DNA from: Ricinus communis | Taxonomy: Eukaryota; Streptophyta; Magnoliopsida; Malpighiales; Euphorbiaceae | Direction: 5' to 3' | Length of the DNA stretch: 64,000 nt | Assembly (NCBI RefSeq): GCF_019578655.1 | Contig: NC_063256.1 | Coordinates: 18,620,012 to 18,684,011, forward strand | Shown: positions 51,080-62,850 of the stretch, one piece after another | Layout of the letters: each line of letters opens with the position of its first letter | Numbering within the stretch: position 1 is the stretch's first letter | Made by a program: the position numbers and the translations under genes | Notes under the pieces: model-generated | Told to the model about the DNA's origin: nothing | What the model saw: only the letters and a program-made list of their open reading frames with translations | Databases searched by the model: none

Positions 51080-54000
51080 ATAATGGTTGCATGCGATTTT
51101 TATGGTGCGATATCCCTCATTCCGTAAGAAAAGGAAACTAGAAAGTAAATATGAATTAATATATAAAGACAGATGAATAAAGTAAAGTCAAATCAAGAAC
51201 CATAGAAGAGTTGATTGGTCAGCCGTAGTCCTAGATTCTATCGGCCCATTAACGAAAACAAGGAGAGATTTGTGTAGGCCTACCTAATAACACTCAGGCC
51301 CAAATTACTTCATTGTATACGTCTCGAACATCAAAGCGATCGCGTTCTGCTTGTATAACACTTGGATTAATCGAAAACAACATGATTTCTCCCATTCGCA
51401 TGTGGATTTACATGTCATCCCGGCTTGATGATTAAGCAAAGCATCAGCGCCCACCGGCCAAGCTTGTCAAGCGCCTTCTCATGATTCTTTACACTAATCC
51501 TTGTGCCATCGGGGAGTCCCTCTCTTTGAGAGGAACAAGGCATGATGGAGATCCTAATGGTCCAAGTCCTGAATTTGGGGCGTGCCTCGAATCTCGTAGT
51601 TCCCTCCTTCCTCTAAAAGATTCGGCCGAGATCATTCGAGAATGATATCACTGCTCGATCAACTGATTTCATTTCATTAGAGAATGATATCAATACTCGA
51701 TCAACTAATTTAATTTCCTCGCATTTTTCCAAGCAATGGATTTGTGCCTATGCTTGCACTTACCTGACGCTTTCACTCGACACTCGTGCTTATGCTCCCA
51801 GAATAGAACCAAACCATCATATTAAACAAAGATTAGAAGAGAGGCCTGAAAGAAAGGAAAGAAAATGCAAGTTCTTTCTTCTTCTCCGTACGGTTGGACA
51901 TAAGGAGCAAATCAAATTGATTTAGATACTAGGGTAGACAAAGAACACAAAAGAAAGGAAGGACATGAGCATATAAGTCCATGTTTGCGAGGGTGACTCA
52001 TGATTAGCTCATGAGGTTCTTGAAAGAACCCATAACTTGATTTGCCACAAGGTAGGAAGCTGAAATAGTATGCTCATTAGCCTCAAGTATTTGGTTACAT
52101 GCAGTTTTTATGGTGCGAAATCCCTCATTCCTTAAGGAAAAGAAACTAGAAGCTAAATACGAATAAATAAATAAAGAAAGATGAATAAACTAAAGTCAAA
52201 TCAAGAACCGGAGAGGAGTTGGTAGTCAATCGTAGTCCTAGGTTCTATGAGCTAGCTTAACGAAAACAAGGAGAAATTCGTGTGGGCCTACCTAATAACA
52301 CTCTGATCCAAATTACTTCATTGTATGCGTCCTAAACATCAGAACAGTTGTCTTCCTGCTTTTATTAATCGAAGACAATATGATTTCTCCCTTTCGCGCG
52401 TAGATTTACATCTCGTCCCTCTTTATAATCAAGCACAGCATCAACGCCACTGGCCAAGCTTGTTAACTGCCTTCTCATGATTCGTTAGGCTAATACTTGT
52501 GCCATCAGGAGTTCTCATGCCTAGAGGAACAAGGAATGATGGAGATCCCAATGGACCTGAATTTGGGCGTGCCTCAATTCTCATCATTCCCTCCTTCCTC
52601 TAAAAGATTCTACCGAGAACATTCGAGAATGATATCATGTCGATCAACTGATTTCATTTCATTCGATGATATCAATACTCGATCAATTCATTTAATTTTC
52701 TTGCATTTGTCCAAGCAATGGATCTGTGCCTATGCTTGCTGCTTACACACGCTTTCACTCGACACTCGTGCTTATGCTCACCAAATAGAACCAAACTATC
52801 ATACTAAACATAGATTAGAAAGAGAAGCACAAAAGAAAGGAAAGAAATCACAGGTTCTTTATTCTTCTCCATACGGCTAGGCGTAAGGATTAAATCGAAT
52901 TGATTTAGACACTAGGGTAGACAAAGAACATAAAAAGAAAGGACGCGAGTGATAAGCCTCAAATATTCGGTTGCATGCGATTTTTATGATGCAAAATCCC
53001 TCATTCCTTAAGAAAAAAAACTAGAAGCTAAATACAAATTAATAAATAAATAAAGATGAATAAACTAAAGTCAAATAAAGAACTAGATAGGAGTTGACTG
53101 GTCAACCGTAGTCCTAGATTTTATAAGCCAGCTTAATGGAAACAAGGATAAATTCGTGTGGGCCTACCTAATAATTCTCCAACCCAAATTACTTCATTTT
53201 ATGTGTCCCAGACATAAAAAATGGTCGCGTTCCTACTTGTATTATGCTTGGATTAATTGAAACCAACATGATATCTCCCTTTCCCGCATGGATTTATGTC
53301 TCGTCCAGCTTGATGATCAAGCAAAGAATCAACACCACCCGCCAAGCTTGTCAACTGCCTTCTCATGATTCTTTACGCTAATCCTTATGCCATCAAGAAT
53401 CCTCTTCCGAGAGGAACAAGGAATGATGGAGATCCCAATGGTCCAAGTCCTGAATTTGGGCGTCCCTCGATTCTCTTCGATCCCTCCTTCCTCTAAAAGA
53501 TTCGACTGAGGTCATTCGAGAATGATATCAATGCTCGATCAACTGATTCCATTTCATTCGAGAATGATATCAATCCTTGATCAACTAATTTAATTTCATT
53601 GCATTTGTCCCAACAATGGATCTGTGCCTATGCTTGCCGCTTACACGCGCTTTCACTCGACACACGTGCTTATACTCGCCAAATAGAACCAAACCATCAT
53701 ACTAAACAAAGATTACAAAGAGAGGCATAAAAGAAAGGAAAAAGATCGCAAGTTCTTTATTCTTCTCCGCACGGCTGGGCGTAAGGATCAAATCGATTTA
53801 ATTTAGACACTAGGGTAGAGAAAGAACACAAAAGAAAGGAAGGACGTAAGCGATAAGTCTATGTTTACGAGGGCGACTCGTGATTAGCTCCCAAAGTTCT
53901 TGAAAGAACCTATAAGTTGATTTCCCACAAGGTAGAAAACTAAAATAGTATGCTCATTAGCCTCAAGTATTCGGTTGCATGCAGTTTTTATGGTGCAAAA

Positions 54001-55824
54001 TCCCTCATTCCATAAGAAAAAGAAATTAGAAGCTAAATACAAATTAATAAATAAATAAAGATGAATAAACTAAAATCAAATCAAGAACTAGAGAGGAATT
54101 GACTAGTCAACCGTAGTCCTAGATTCTATGAGCCAGGTTAACGAAAATAAGGAGAAATTGGTGTGGGCCTACCCACTAATACTCCCACCCAAATTACTTC
54201 ATTCTATGCATCCCAAACATCAAAATGGCCGCGTTCCTGCTTGTATGACGCTTGGATTAATCGAAAATAACATAATTTCTCCTTTTCGTACGTGGATTTA
54301 TGTCTCATCCCGCTTGATGATCAAGCAAAGCATCAACGCCACTGACCACGCTTGTCAACTGCATTATCATGATTCTTTACACTCATCCTTATGCCATCAG
54401 GAGTCCTCATGCCGAGACAAACAAAGAATGATGGAGATCCCAATGGTCCAAGTCTTGAATTTGGGCGTGCCTCAATTCTCGTCGTTCCCTCCTTCTTCCA
54501 AAAGATTCGACCGAGATCATTCGAGGATGAATCAACTGATTTCATTTCATTCGAGAATGATATCAATACTCGATCAACAAATTTAATTTCCTCGCATTTG
54601 TCCCAGTAATGGAACTGTGCCTATACTTGTCGCTTACACGCGCTTTCACTCGACACTCATGCTTATGCTCCCCAAATAGAACCAAACCATCATACTAAAT
54701 AAAGATTAGAAAGAGAGGCACAAAAGAAAGGAAAAAGATCGCAAGTTCTTTGTTCTTCTCTGTACGGCTGACTGTAAGGAGCAAATCGAATTGATTTAGA
54801 CACTAGGGTAGACAAAGAACACAAAAGAAAGGAAGGACACGAGCGATAAGTGTATGTTTGCCAGGGCGACTCGTGATTAGCTCGCAAAGTTCTTAAAAGA
54901 ACCCATAACTTGATTTCTCACAAGGTAGAGTACTGAAATAGTATGCTCATTAGCCTCAAGTACTCGGTTGCATGCGGTTTTAATGGTGCGAAATCCCTCA
55001 TTCCATAAGAAAAAAAAACTAGAAGCTAAATACGTATTAATAAATAAAGAAAGTGACATGAACCTTGGCAATTTGTGACAAGACCCAACATGCAGAATTG
55101 GAATAAAATTCCCAAGAAAGCTAAATCTGAACTTTGATAACCTTGACCCAATGATAACTTAGATCTTTAACCTTAGTATATGAAAGATTATTGACGCCAC
55201 ACTCAAGAAAGGTAGAAGGTGAGTGATAAGTCGATGTTGAATGCCACAAAGACAAGTTCTTGATAACTTTGAAGTTCTTCCAAAGAACCAAGCAAGAATA
55301 ATTCTCCCAAATATGTTTAACTCAAAATATTCATTCCCTTCAATAATATGGTTACACTTAGTTTATATATTGAAAAGAATAAATCTAATTCCTAAATAGC
55401 ATAAAGGAAATAAACTAATTAAAAATTATCTAAAAGATATGCTAAATAAAAGTTTCTTAAATAATAGAATAAGGAATAGTCAATCTTTACTAAATAAGGA
55501 TTGACTAAAAAAATCAAGCAAAACTTCCTAAACAATGAAGTGTGGAGCTACCTCATTATTTCCTAATGAAGAACACCCCAATTTGGCAAAGAGAGAAAGC
55601 TAAGAACGTGTACCCATGCTTCCTATTTAATTTGGACGTCCCTTTAGCTAAATAGGAAGCTAAAGTGGTGTTTCCCTTGTTCCTCTTTATGTATTAAGCT
55701 CTCCCCCTTGTGCACACATATTCTGCCCATGCTTTGTTTCATTAAGCCCATCATATTGAATTAAATTAATAAGGCTATGAGCCTTAATTAAATCTAACTC
55801 TCCATGGGTTAATATATCATTAGC

Positions 55825-56052
55825 CTAAATCTCTTGAATAAGTCCATTAAGAGCCTCCTTTATGCGTTTGGCCTTAGATCTTGTAATTGGCCCACTTTGA
55901 ATGTGTAAAGGATCCCTTGAGCTTCGTGTAGGCTTTGGCCCTATGTTTGTGCTTGGATCATGACTTGAGTCTTCACTCTTGATTCGCATTATTCCCTCTT
56001 TCTTTGAAAAGATTCGTCCTTGAATCTTGCCAAAATATTGTGAAAGAACCAA
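55825..56052 (-). pseudogene. Retroelement polyprotein C-terminal tail remnant
   Basis: A 75-codon frame containing GRIFSKKEGIMRI and ending GPITRSKAKRIKEALNGLIQ. The TRSKAKR-type tail is common at the C-terminal end of plant Ty3/gypsy polyproteins. The 1-kb units carry a matching but more degraded form (LGRIFWRKEGTTRIEA), which links the units with this element. No catalytic domain is present. Confidence 0.6.
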
Positions 56053-56060
56053 ACATATGA

Positions 56061-56650
56061 TTAAATATTTATAAACTCGTTATTAACCTGCAATTCTTTC
56101 ACAAAAGTGGTTAGAGGAATTTTAGAACAAAGAATATTTTCAATTCTAATAGAATCAGCATGTTCAATGGCATCTAGTAACACTTCTGCACTTTTCTCAA
56201 CCTTTGCCTCATGTTTAACTTTAACCTCTTCAATTTTAGATTCGCTCAAAGATAGCAAATCGTTGTCCTTTTCACCATTTTCAATCATCCACCCATAAGA
56301 ATCTATATCTTCTTCAGGATAGCATATTATCTCTTTAACATCATCAACATTAGTCTCCAAAGATGGCTCAGATTCGATTTTATCTTCAAGATGCTTAAGA
56401 AAGCTATTAGTTAACCTCTTCAAATGTTCAAAATCATGCTTGCATGATTCAAAGCTGCTTCTTATCGATTTTATCTCTGTTGAAATTTCACCATCCTTAA
56501 TTTGACGTGGTTGTCTTGCTAACCTCTTTGGCTTAGGTTTAGGAGTATAAAAATTTCGTAGAGACTTTTCATAATGTTATCTAGCAAACTCCTCTTGATG
56601 AAACATCTCACAATGCACACAAGCTTTTGTGTTTGCACTCAAATATGTCA
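56061..56650 (-). pseudogene. Acidic retroelement-associated frame, unknown function
   Basis: A minus-strand frame of about 195 codons runs from about 56650 to the stop at 56061, with one internal stop near 56580. It contains NTKACVHCEMFHQEEFAR, then a basic PKPKPKRLARQPRQ stretch, then an acidic segment rich in Glu, Asp and Ser (the ORF starting MKRLTNSFLKHLEDKIE, 120 residues). No domain is recognised; a CxxC pair near the start could bind metal. It lies between the PBS-like tract and the RSKAKR frame, where a small non-autonomous element would carry a gag-like gene. Function unknown. Confidence 0.45.
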
Positions 56651-58017
56651 AACTCTGGCGTTTATGTTCAAATAAGCCTTTTACCACTCTTTTGATTTTA
56701 AAACAGGCAACCTTTTTTTCCTTTGATATATAATCACACACACTAGATCTAACAAAAGAAACTTAAGAATACAAGAAAATGAAATTTTGGGATAGAAATT
56801 TAAAGAGCAAATTTTGGTTTTAAGAAACAAAAAAGAAAATTCCGACTATAGGAAAGAACAAGACTAGAAATTTATAGAAATAAAAAAATTTAAAAGAATA
56901 ACATAATAAAGTAAAGGATAGATAGAACAGATTTAGAGACTTAGCTTTGATACCAACTGATGGGAAACCGGTCGCGTCCTACTTGTATTACGTTTGGATT
57001 AATCCAAAACAAAATGATTTCTCCCTTTTGCATGTGGATTTATGTCTCGTCCCGCCTGATGATCAAGCAAAGCTTCAACGCGACCGTTCAAGCTTGTCAA
57101 CTACCTTCTCATGATTCTTTATGCTAATCCTTGTGCCACAAGGATTCCTTGTGCCGAGAGGAACAAGGAATGATGGAGATCCCAATGGTCCAAGTCTTGA
57201 ATTTTGGCGTGCCTCGATTCTCGTCGTTCCCTCCTTCCACCAAAAGATTCGATAGAGATTACTCGAGAATGATATCAATGCTCGATCAACTGATTTCATT
57301 TCATTCGAGAATGATATCAATATTTGATCAACTAATTCAGTTTCCTTGCATTTGTCCAAGCAATGGATCTGTGCCTATGCTTGCTGCTTACACGCGCTTT
57401 CACTCGACACTCGTGCTTATGCTCCCCAAATAAAACCAACCCATCATTACTAAACAAAGATTAGTAAAAGAGGCATAAAAGAAAGGAAAGAAATCGCAAG
57501 TTCTTTGTTCTTCTCTGTTCGGTCGAGCATAAGAATCAAGTCGAATTGATTTAGATACTAGGGTAGACAAGAATACAAAAGAAAGGAAGGACGCGAGGGA
57601 TAAGTCTATGTTTTTTATTTCCCACAAGGTAGAAAACTGAAGTAGTATGCTCATTAACCTTAAATATTCGGTTGCATGCAGTTTTTATGGTGCAAAATCC
57701 CTCATGCCATAAGAGAAAGAAACTAGAAGCTAAATATGAATTAATAAACAAAGAAAGATGAGCCAGCTTAACGAGAGAGGAGTTGACTGGTCAATCATAG
57801 TCCTAGATTCAATGAGCCAGCTTAACGAAAACAAGGAGAAATTCATGTGGGCATATACCTAATAACATTCTGACCCAAAATACTTTATTGTATGCGTCCC
57901 AGATATCACAACATCGCGTTCCTGCTTGTACTACTATTGGATTAATAAAAAACAACATGATTTCTCCCTTTCGCACGTGGATTTTCATCTCGTCCCGCTT
58001 GATGATAAAGCAGAGCA

Positions 58018-58353
58018 TCAGTGCCACCGGCCAAGCTTGTCAACTGCCTTCTCATGATTCCTTATGCTAATCCTTTTGCCATCAGGTGTCCTCGTGCCGA
58101 GAGGAACAAGGAATGATGGAGATCCCAATGGTCCAAGTCTTGAATTTTGGCGTGCCTCGATTCTCGTCGTTCCCTCCTTCCTCCAAAAGATTCGACCGAG
58201 ATCATTCGAGAATGATATCAATGCTTGATCAACTGATTTCATTTCATTCGAGAATGATATCAATACTCGATCAACTAATTTAATTTCCTTGCATTTGTCC
58301 AAGCAATGGATATGTGCCTCTACTTGCTGCTTAGACGCGCTTTCACTCGACAC
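58018..58353 (-). pseudogene. Best-preserved frame of the 1-kb repeat unit
   Basis: 111 codons on minus, containing the doubled ISFSNEMKSVDQALISFSND stretch, then LGRIFWRKEGTTRIEARQNS and RNHEKAVDKLGRW. The same frame is present but shorter or broken in other units (57075-57359; 54333-54566). The doubled segment comes from the duplicated ATTCGAGAATGATATCAAT block at the DNA level. It has no known domain. I list it because the frame is shared by several units, but it may be an echo of an ancestral retroelement and not expressed. Confidence 0.4.
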
Positions 58354-58871
58354 TCGTGCTTATGATCCCCAAATAGAAGTAAACCATCATATTAAAGAAA
58401 GATTAGAAAGAGCTGCACAAAAGAAACGAATAAAATCAGAACATATGTACGATTTCGGATCTGAAAAGGAAAGAAATCGCAAGTTCTTTATTCTTCTCCT
58501 TACGGCTAGGCATAAGGATCAAATCGAATTGTTTTAGAGACTAGGTAGACAAAGAACACAATAGAAAGGAAGGACGCGAGCGATAAGTCTATGTTTTTAA
58601 TTTCTGACAAGGTAGAGAACTGAAATAGTATGCTCATTGGCCTTGATTATTTGGTTGCATGCGGTTTTTTAAGGTATGAAATCCCTTGATCCATAAGAAA
58701 AAGAAACTAGAAGCTAAATACGAATCAATAAATAAAGAAAGATGAATAAAATAAAGTCAAATTAAGAACTAGAGAGGAGATGACTGGTCAACCGTAGTCC
58801 TAGATTCTATAAGCCAGCTTAACGAAAACAAGGAGATAGTCGTGTGGGCCTACCTAATAACACTCCAACTT

Positions 58872-59275
58872 TTTTTGAATAAGCCAATCATTTGGGACCC
58901 TGCAGATCCACTCTTTTTCCTATTCAAAGTTCACCCCCTTGTCTCTGTGTTTTCATATCGAGAATTCTTTGCAGATGAAGATATGTCAAAGGGCTTCTTA
59001 CTTTCCAAACGGATCCTCCTACATCTATATATAAATGCTGGTTTATCAAGAATACGCAAAAAGAGCACTTTGAATTGTTGATTCATCGCCAGAGATGGCT
59101 TAGAACCAATAGGTCATTATCTAATGGATTTTTCCATTCGAATACTCTATCCGAGAGTTATCAGTATTTATCAAATTTGTTCCTATCTAACGGAATGCTA
59201 TTGGATCAAATGACAAAGGCATTGTTGAGAAAATGATGGCTTTTCCCTAATGAAATGAAAATTGGATTCATGTAA
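58872..59275 (+). pseudogene. ycf2: ycf2 3'-end fragment (plastid-derived)
   Basis: Encodes the last ~130 residues of plastid Ycf2, a giant protein of plastid protein import and membrane complexes. [20 protein letters not shown], then [12 protein letters not shown] are in one frame. After an indel near 59000 the rest ([40 protein letters not shown], then MKIGFM and stop at 59273-59275) continues in another frame. One Arg codon near 59235 has become TGA. The C-terminal end and stop agree with Ycf2. Frameshift plus stop make it a dead nuclear copy. Confidence 0.93.
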
Positions 59276-59350
59276 TAGGAGAAAGGTTTCCCATTCCTTA
59301 GCCTAAAAGATATGTGGCCATGAAATAGGGATTAAGTGGAATAGAATTGA

Positions 59351-59633
<283 letters not shown>

Positions 59634-59654
59634 ATAACTAAATGAATAACTAAA

Positions 59655-60166
59655 TAAAATAGATAGACCCCTCTCTTCATCTCAGGTCGATGGATCTTCT
59701 CAATTGGAGGATCCCCTATATGGATCTTTTCAACCTCTTGGTTCCGCAAGAGCAAGTCAGAAAAATTGAGAAATAGAACCATATGATTTGATTTGTTCTC
59801 AATAGCCATGAGATGATCATCTTAGGGTGATCTTTTTATCGACAGATGCTCCTATTACACTCGTAGTCTTTAAAGGATGAGAACCAACTATGTAGCATCT
59901 ACATTGAGAACTTAAGTATTGTATACGTTATTAGTCCGATCTTTTGTAGGAGCTACCCATAATAACGAACTTGCAAAATGAATCTGTTTATCATAAAGAG
60001 ATTCGTTGTTCTTGACCCTACTTCACCTTAGTTGTTATTTGAACAAGTAAAAGTTATGTCTTAGTCCGAGTGGGGATAACATTTCTTATCTGCATGTCTA
60101 TGGAGTTTTGAAAAATCCAAGCATGTTAGAGATAGAGAGGTAGGAATTTTTTGAACGAACCACACT
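59655..60166 (-). pseudogene. ndhB: ndhB group II intron, 5' part (plastid-derived)
   Basis: On the minus strand this follows ndhB exon 1 and has the look of the plastid ndhB intron: GACATAACTTTTACTTG, AACGAATCTCTTTATGATAA, GACTACGAGTGTAATAGGAG. It starts where the exon reading (DVYEG-like) gives way to the intron near 60166 and stops at about 59655. The intron 3' end, exon 2 and trnL-CAA that should come next are missing: ycf15 follows directly, so there is a deletion join near 59640-59655. Exact limits are uncertain by tens of bases. Confidence 0.72.
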
Positions 60167-60276
60167 CCTTCGTATACGTTAGGAGTCCATTTATGAGAAG
60201 GGGCGGGGGAAAGCTTGAACCCAATTCCTACAATGATGAATATAAGCGTAATTGAAATTCCTGGGGAGTTATACAT
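60167..60276 (-). pseudogene. ndhB: ndhB exon 1 3' part (plastid-derived)
   Basis: [20 protein letters not shown] followed by [17 protein letters not shown] is membrane-helix sequence of NdhB, a core subunit of the plastid NDH complex for cyclic electron flow. It reaches the usual exon 1 end at the VYEG codons. The open frame continues into the intron down to 60061. Upstream of MYNSPG the frame hits a stop and the sequence changes to 16S rRNA near 60280-60293, so the first part of exon 1 is missing. Confidence 0.9.
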
Positions 60277-60292
60277 TTATGTATTGATAAGG

Positions 60293-61120
60293 CTAAGCCG
60301 TAGTAATATAGAGGATGCAAGCGTTATCCGGAATGATTGGGCATAAAGCGTCTGTAGGTGGCTTTTTAAGTCCGCCGTCAAATCCTAGGGCTCAACCCTA
60401 GACAGGCGGTGGAAACTGCGAAACTGGAGTACAGTAGGGGCAAAGGGAATTTCCAGTGGACCGGTGAAATGTGTAGAGATCTGAAAGAACACCAACGGTG
60501 AAAGCACTCTGTTGGGCCGTTACTGACACTGAGAGACGAAAGCTAGAGGAGCGAATAGGATTAAATACCCTAATAGTCCTAGCCGTAAACGATGGATACT
60601 GGGCACTGTGCATATGGACCCGTGTAGTGCTGTAGCTAACGCATTAAGTATCTCGCCTGAGGAGTACGTTCGCAAAAATGAAACTCAAAGGAATTGATGG
60701 GGGCCCGCACAAGTGGTGGAGCATGTGGTTTAATTCGATGCAAATGAAGAACCTTACCAGGGCTTGACATGCCGTGAATCCTCTTGAAAGAAAGGGGTGC
60801 CTTCGGGAACGCGGACACAGGTAGTGCATGGCTGTCGTCGGCTCGTGCCATAAGGTGTTGGGTTAAGTCCTGCAACGAGCGCAACCCTTGTGTTTAGTTG
60901 CCACTGTTGAGTTTGGAACCCTAAGCAGACTGCCGGTGATATTCCGGAGGAAGGTGAGGATGACATCAAGTCATCATGCCCCTTATACCCTAGGCGACAC
61001 ACGTGCTACAATGGCCGGGACAAAGGGTCGTGATCCCGTGAGGGTGAGCTAACTCTAAAAACCTGTCCTTAGTTCGAATTGCAGGCTGCAACTCGCCTGC
61101 ATGAAGCCGAAATCGCTAGT
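60293..61120 (+). rRNA. rrn16: Plastid-derived 16S rRNA fragment, degenerate
   Basis: Runs from AGAGGATGCAAGCGTTATCC (central 16S) through GTGGAGCATGTGGTTTAATTC, CAACGAGCGCAACCCTTGTG and ACACGTGCTACAATGGCC to AATCGCTAGT at 61120. This is about the middle 55 percent of plastid 16S; both ends are missing. It is plastid and not bacterial contamination because plastid ndhB and rpoB are joined to it. Transitions are frequent at conserved sites (for example ATTGATGGGGGCCCGC near 60694, where rRNA has a C). The minus-strand frames in it are not genes. Confidence 0.95.
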
Positions 61121-61276
61121 ATGCTCGGGGTTGGAAATGAGGGAATGTCTACAATACCTGGATTGAATTAGATACAATTTGAAGGATTTTATAGGTTCAT
61201 TGATCAGGGGTTAACAGAAGAACTTTATAAGTTTCCAAAAACTGAAGATATAGATCAAGAAATTGAATTTCAATTC
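61121..61276 (+). pseudogene. rpoB: rpoB 5' end (plastid-derived)
   Basis: Starts exactly at the ATG of plastid rpoB, the beta subunit of the plastid-encoded RNA polymerase: MLGVGNEGMSTIPGLN, a premature TAG at 61169-61171, then [20 protein letters not shown] and DQEIEFQF. About 52 codons are present, then the frame changes to AT-rich filler. In plastid genomes rpoB lies in the large single-copy region, far from rrn16, so the join is secondary. Confidence 0.93.
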
Positions 61277-62850
61277 TTCTTTTATTTATTTATATTTAAT
61301 ATTAATTTTATTCCCAAATTCCTTCGTTGTATGCATCCCAAACATCAAAACGGTCGCATTCCTGCTTGTATTATGCGTGGATTAATCGAAAACAACATAA
61401 TTTATCCCTTTCGTGCATGGATTTAGGTCTCATCTCGCTTGATGATCAATGCCACCAGCCAAGCTTGTCAACTGCCTTCTCATGATTCTTTACGCTAATC
61501 CATGTGCCATAAGGAGTCCTCGTGCCAAGAGGAACAAGGAATGATGGAGATCCTAATGGTCCAAGTCCTAAATTTGGGCATGCCTAGCTTCTCGTCGTTC
61601 CCTCCTTCTTCCAAAAGATTCGATCGAGATCATTCGAGAATGAAATCAATGCTCGATCAACTGATTTCATTTCATTCGAGAATGATATCAATACTCGATC
61701 AACTAATTTAATTTCCTCGTATTTGTCCAAGCAATGGATCTGAGCCTATGCTTGCCGCTTACACGAGCTTTCACTTGACACTCGTGCTTATGCTCCCTAA
61801 ATAGAACCAAACCATTATACTAAACAAAGATTAGAAAGAGAGTCATAAAAGAAAGGAAAGATATCGCAAGTTCTTTGTTCTTCTTCGTAAGGCTAGGCAT
61901 AAGGAGTAAATCAAATTAGTTTAAATACTAGGGTAGAAAAAAAAAAACAAAAGAAAGGAAGGACGCGAACGATAAGTCTATGTTTGCCAAGCCGACTCGT
62001 GATTAGCTCGAAAAGTTCTTGAAATAACCCATAACTTGATTTCCCACAAGGTAGAGAACTGAAATAGCATGCTTATTAGCCTCAAATATTCAATTGCATC
62101 CGGTGTTTATGGTGCAAAATCCATCATTACATAAGAAAAAGAAACTATAAGCTAAATATGAATTAATAAATAAAGAAAAATGAATAAACTAAAGTCAAAT
62201 CAAGAACCAGAGAGCAGTTAACTAGGCAACCGTAGTCTTAGATTCTATGAGCCAGCTTAACAAAAACAAAGAGAAATTTGTGTGGGCCTACCTAATAACA
62301 CTCCGACCTAAATTCCTTCATTTTATGCATCACAGACATCAAAACGGTCACGTTCCTGCTTGTATTACACTTGGATTAATCGAAAACAACATGATTTCTC
62401 CCTTTCATGCGTGGATGTATGTCTCATCCTACTTGATGATCAAGCAAAGCATCAACACCACCGACCAAGCTTGTCAACTGCCTTCTCATGATTCCTTACT
62501 CTAATCCTTGTACCATCAGGAGTCCTTGTGCCTAGAGGAATAAGGAATGATGGAGATCCCAATGGTCCATGTCCTGAATTTTGACGCGCCTCGATTCTCG
62601 TCGTTCACTCCTTCCTCCAAAAGATCCAAGTGAGATCATTTGAAAATGATATCAATGCTCGATCAACTGATTTCATTTCATTCAAGAATGATATCAATGC
62701 TCGATCAACTAATTTAATTTCCTTGCATTTGTCTAAGCAATAGATTTATGCCTATGCTTGCCGCTTACACGCGTTTTCACTCGACACTCGTGCTTATGAT
62801 CCCTAAATAGAACCAAACCGTCATACTAAACAAAGATTACAAAGAGAGGC

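Larger units (their letters stand above)
55055..56965 (-). mobile_element. Longer LTR-retroelement remnant within the 1-kb array
   Basis: At 55055 unit sequence (AATAAATAAAGAAAG) changes to TGACATGAACC, and at about 56965 it returns at AACCGGTCGCGT. On the minus strand TTGGTATCAAAGC at 56944-56956, next to CCCATCA, is a primer-binding-site-like tract of the initiator-Met type one mismatch from the usual form, and marks the 5' side. Going left come a Glu/Ser-rich coding remnant (56061-56650), a second frame ending in an RSKAKR tail (55825-56052), and an AT-rich part (55060-55800) that loosely parallels the LTR-like half of the 1-kb units (GATAAGTCGATGTT, AAGTTCTTCCAAAGAACC). There is no RT or integrase, so a non-autonomous element is likely. 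Confidence 0.68.

Noticed and set aside
52497..52880. 127-codon plus-strand frame in the 1-kb unit
   Set aside because: It is not kept open in the other units, and the opposite strand carries the shared frame.
60293..61120. Bacterial contamination because of a 16S-like sequence
   Set aside because: It is the plastid form and is joined to ycf2, ycf15, ndhB and rpoB pieces within a plant tandem repeat.
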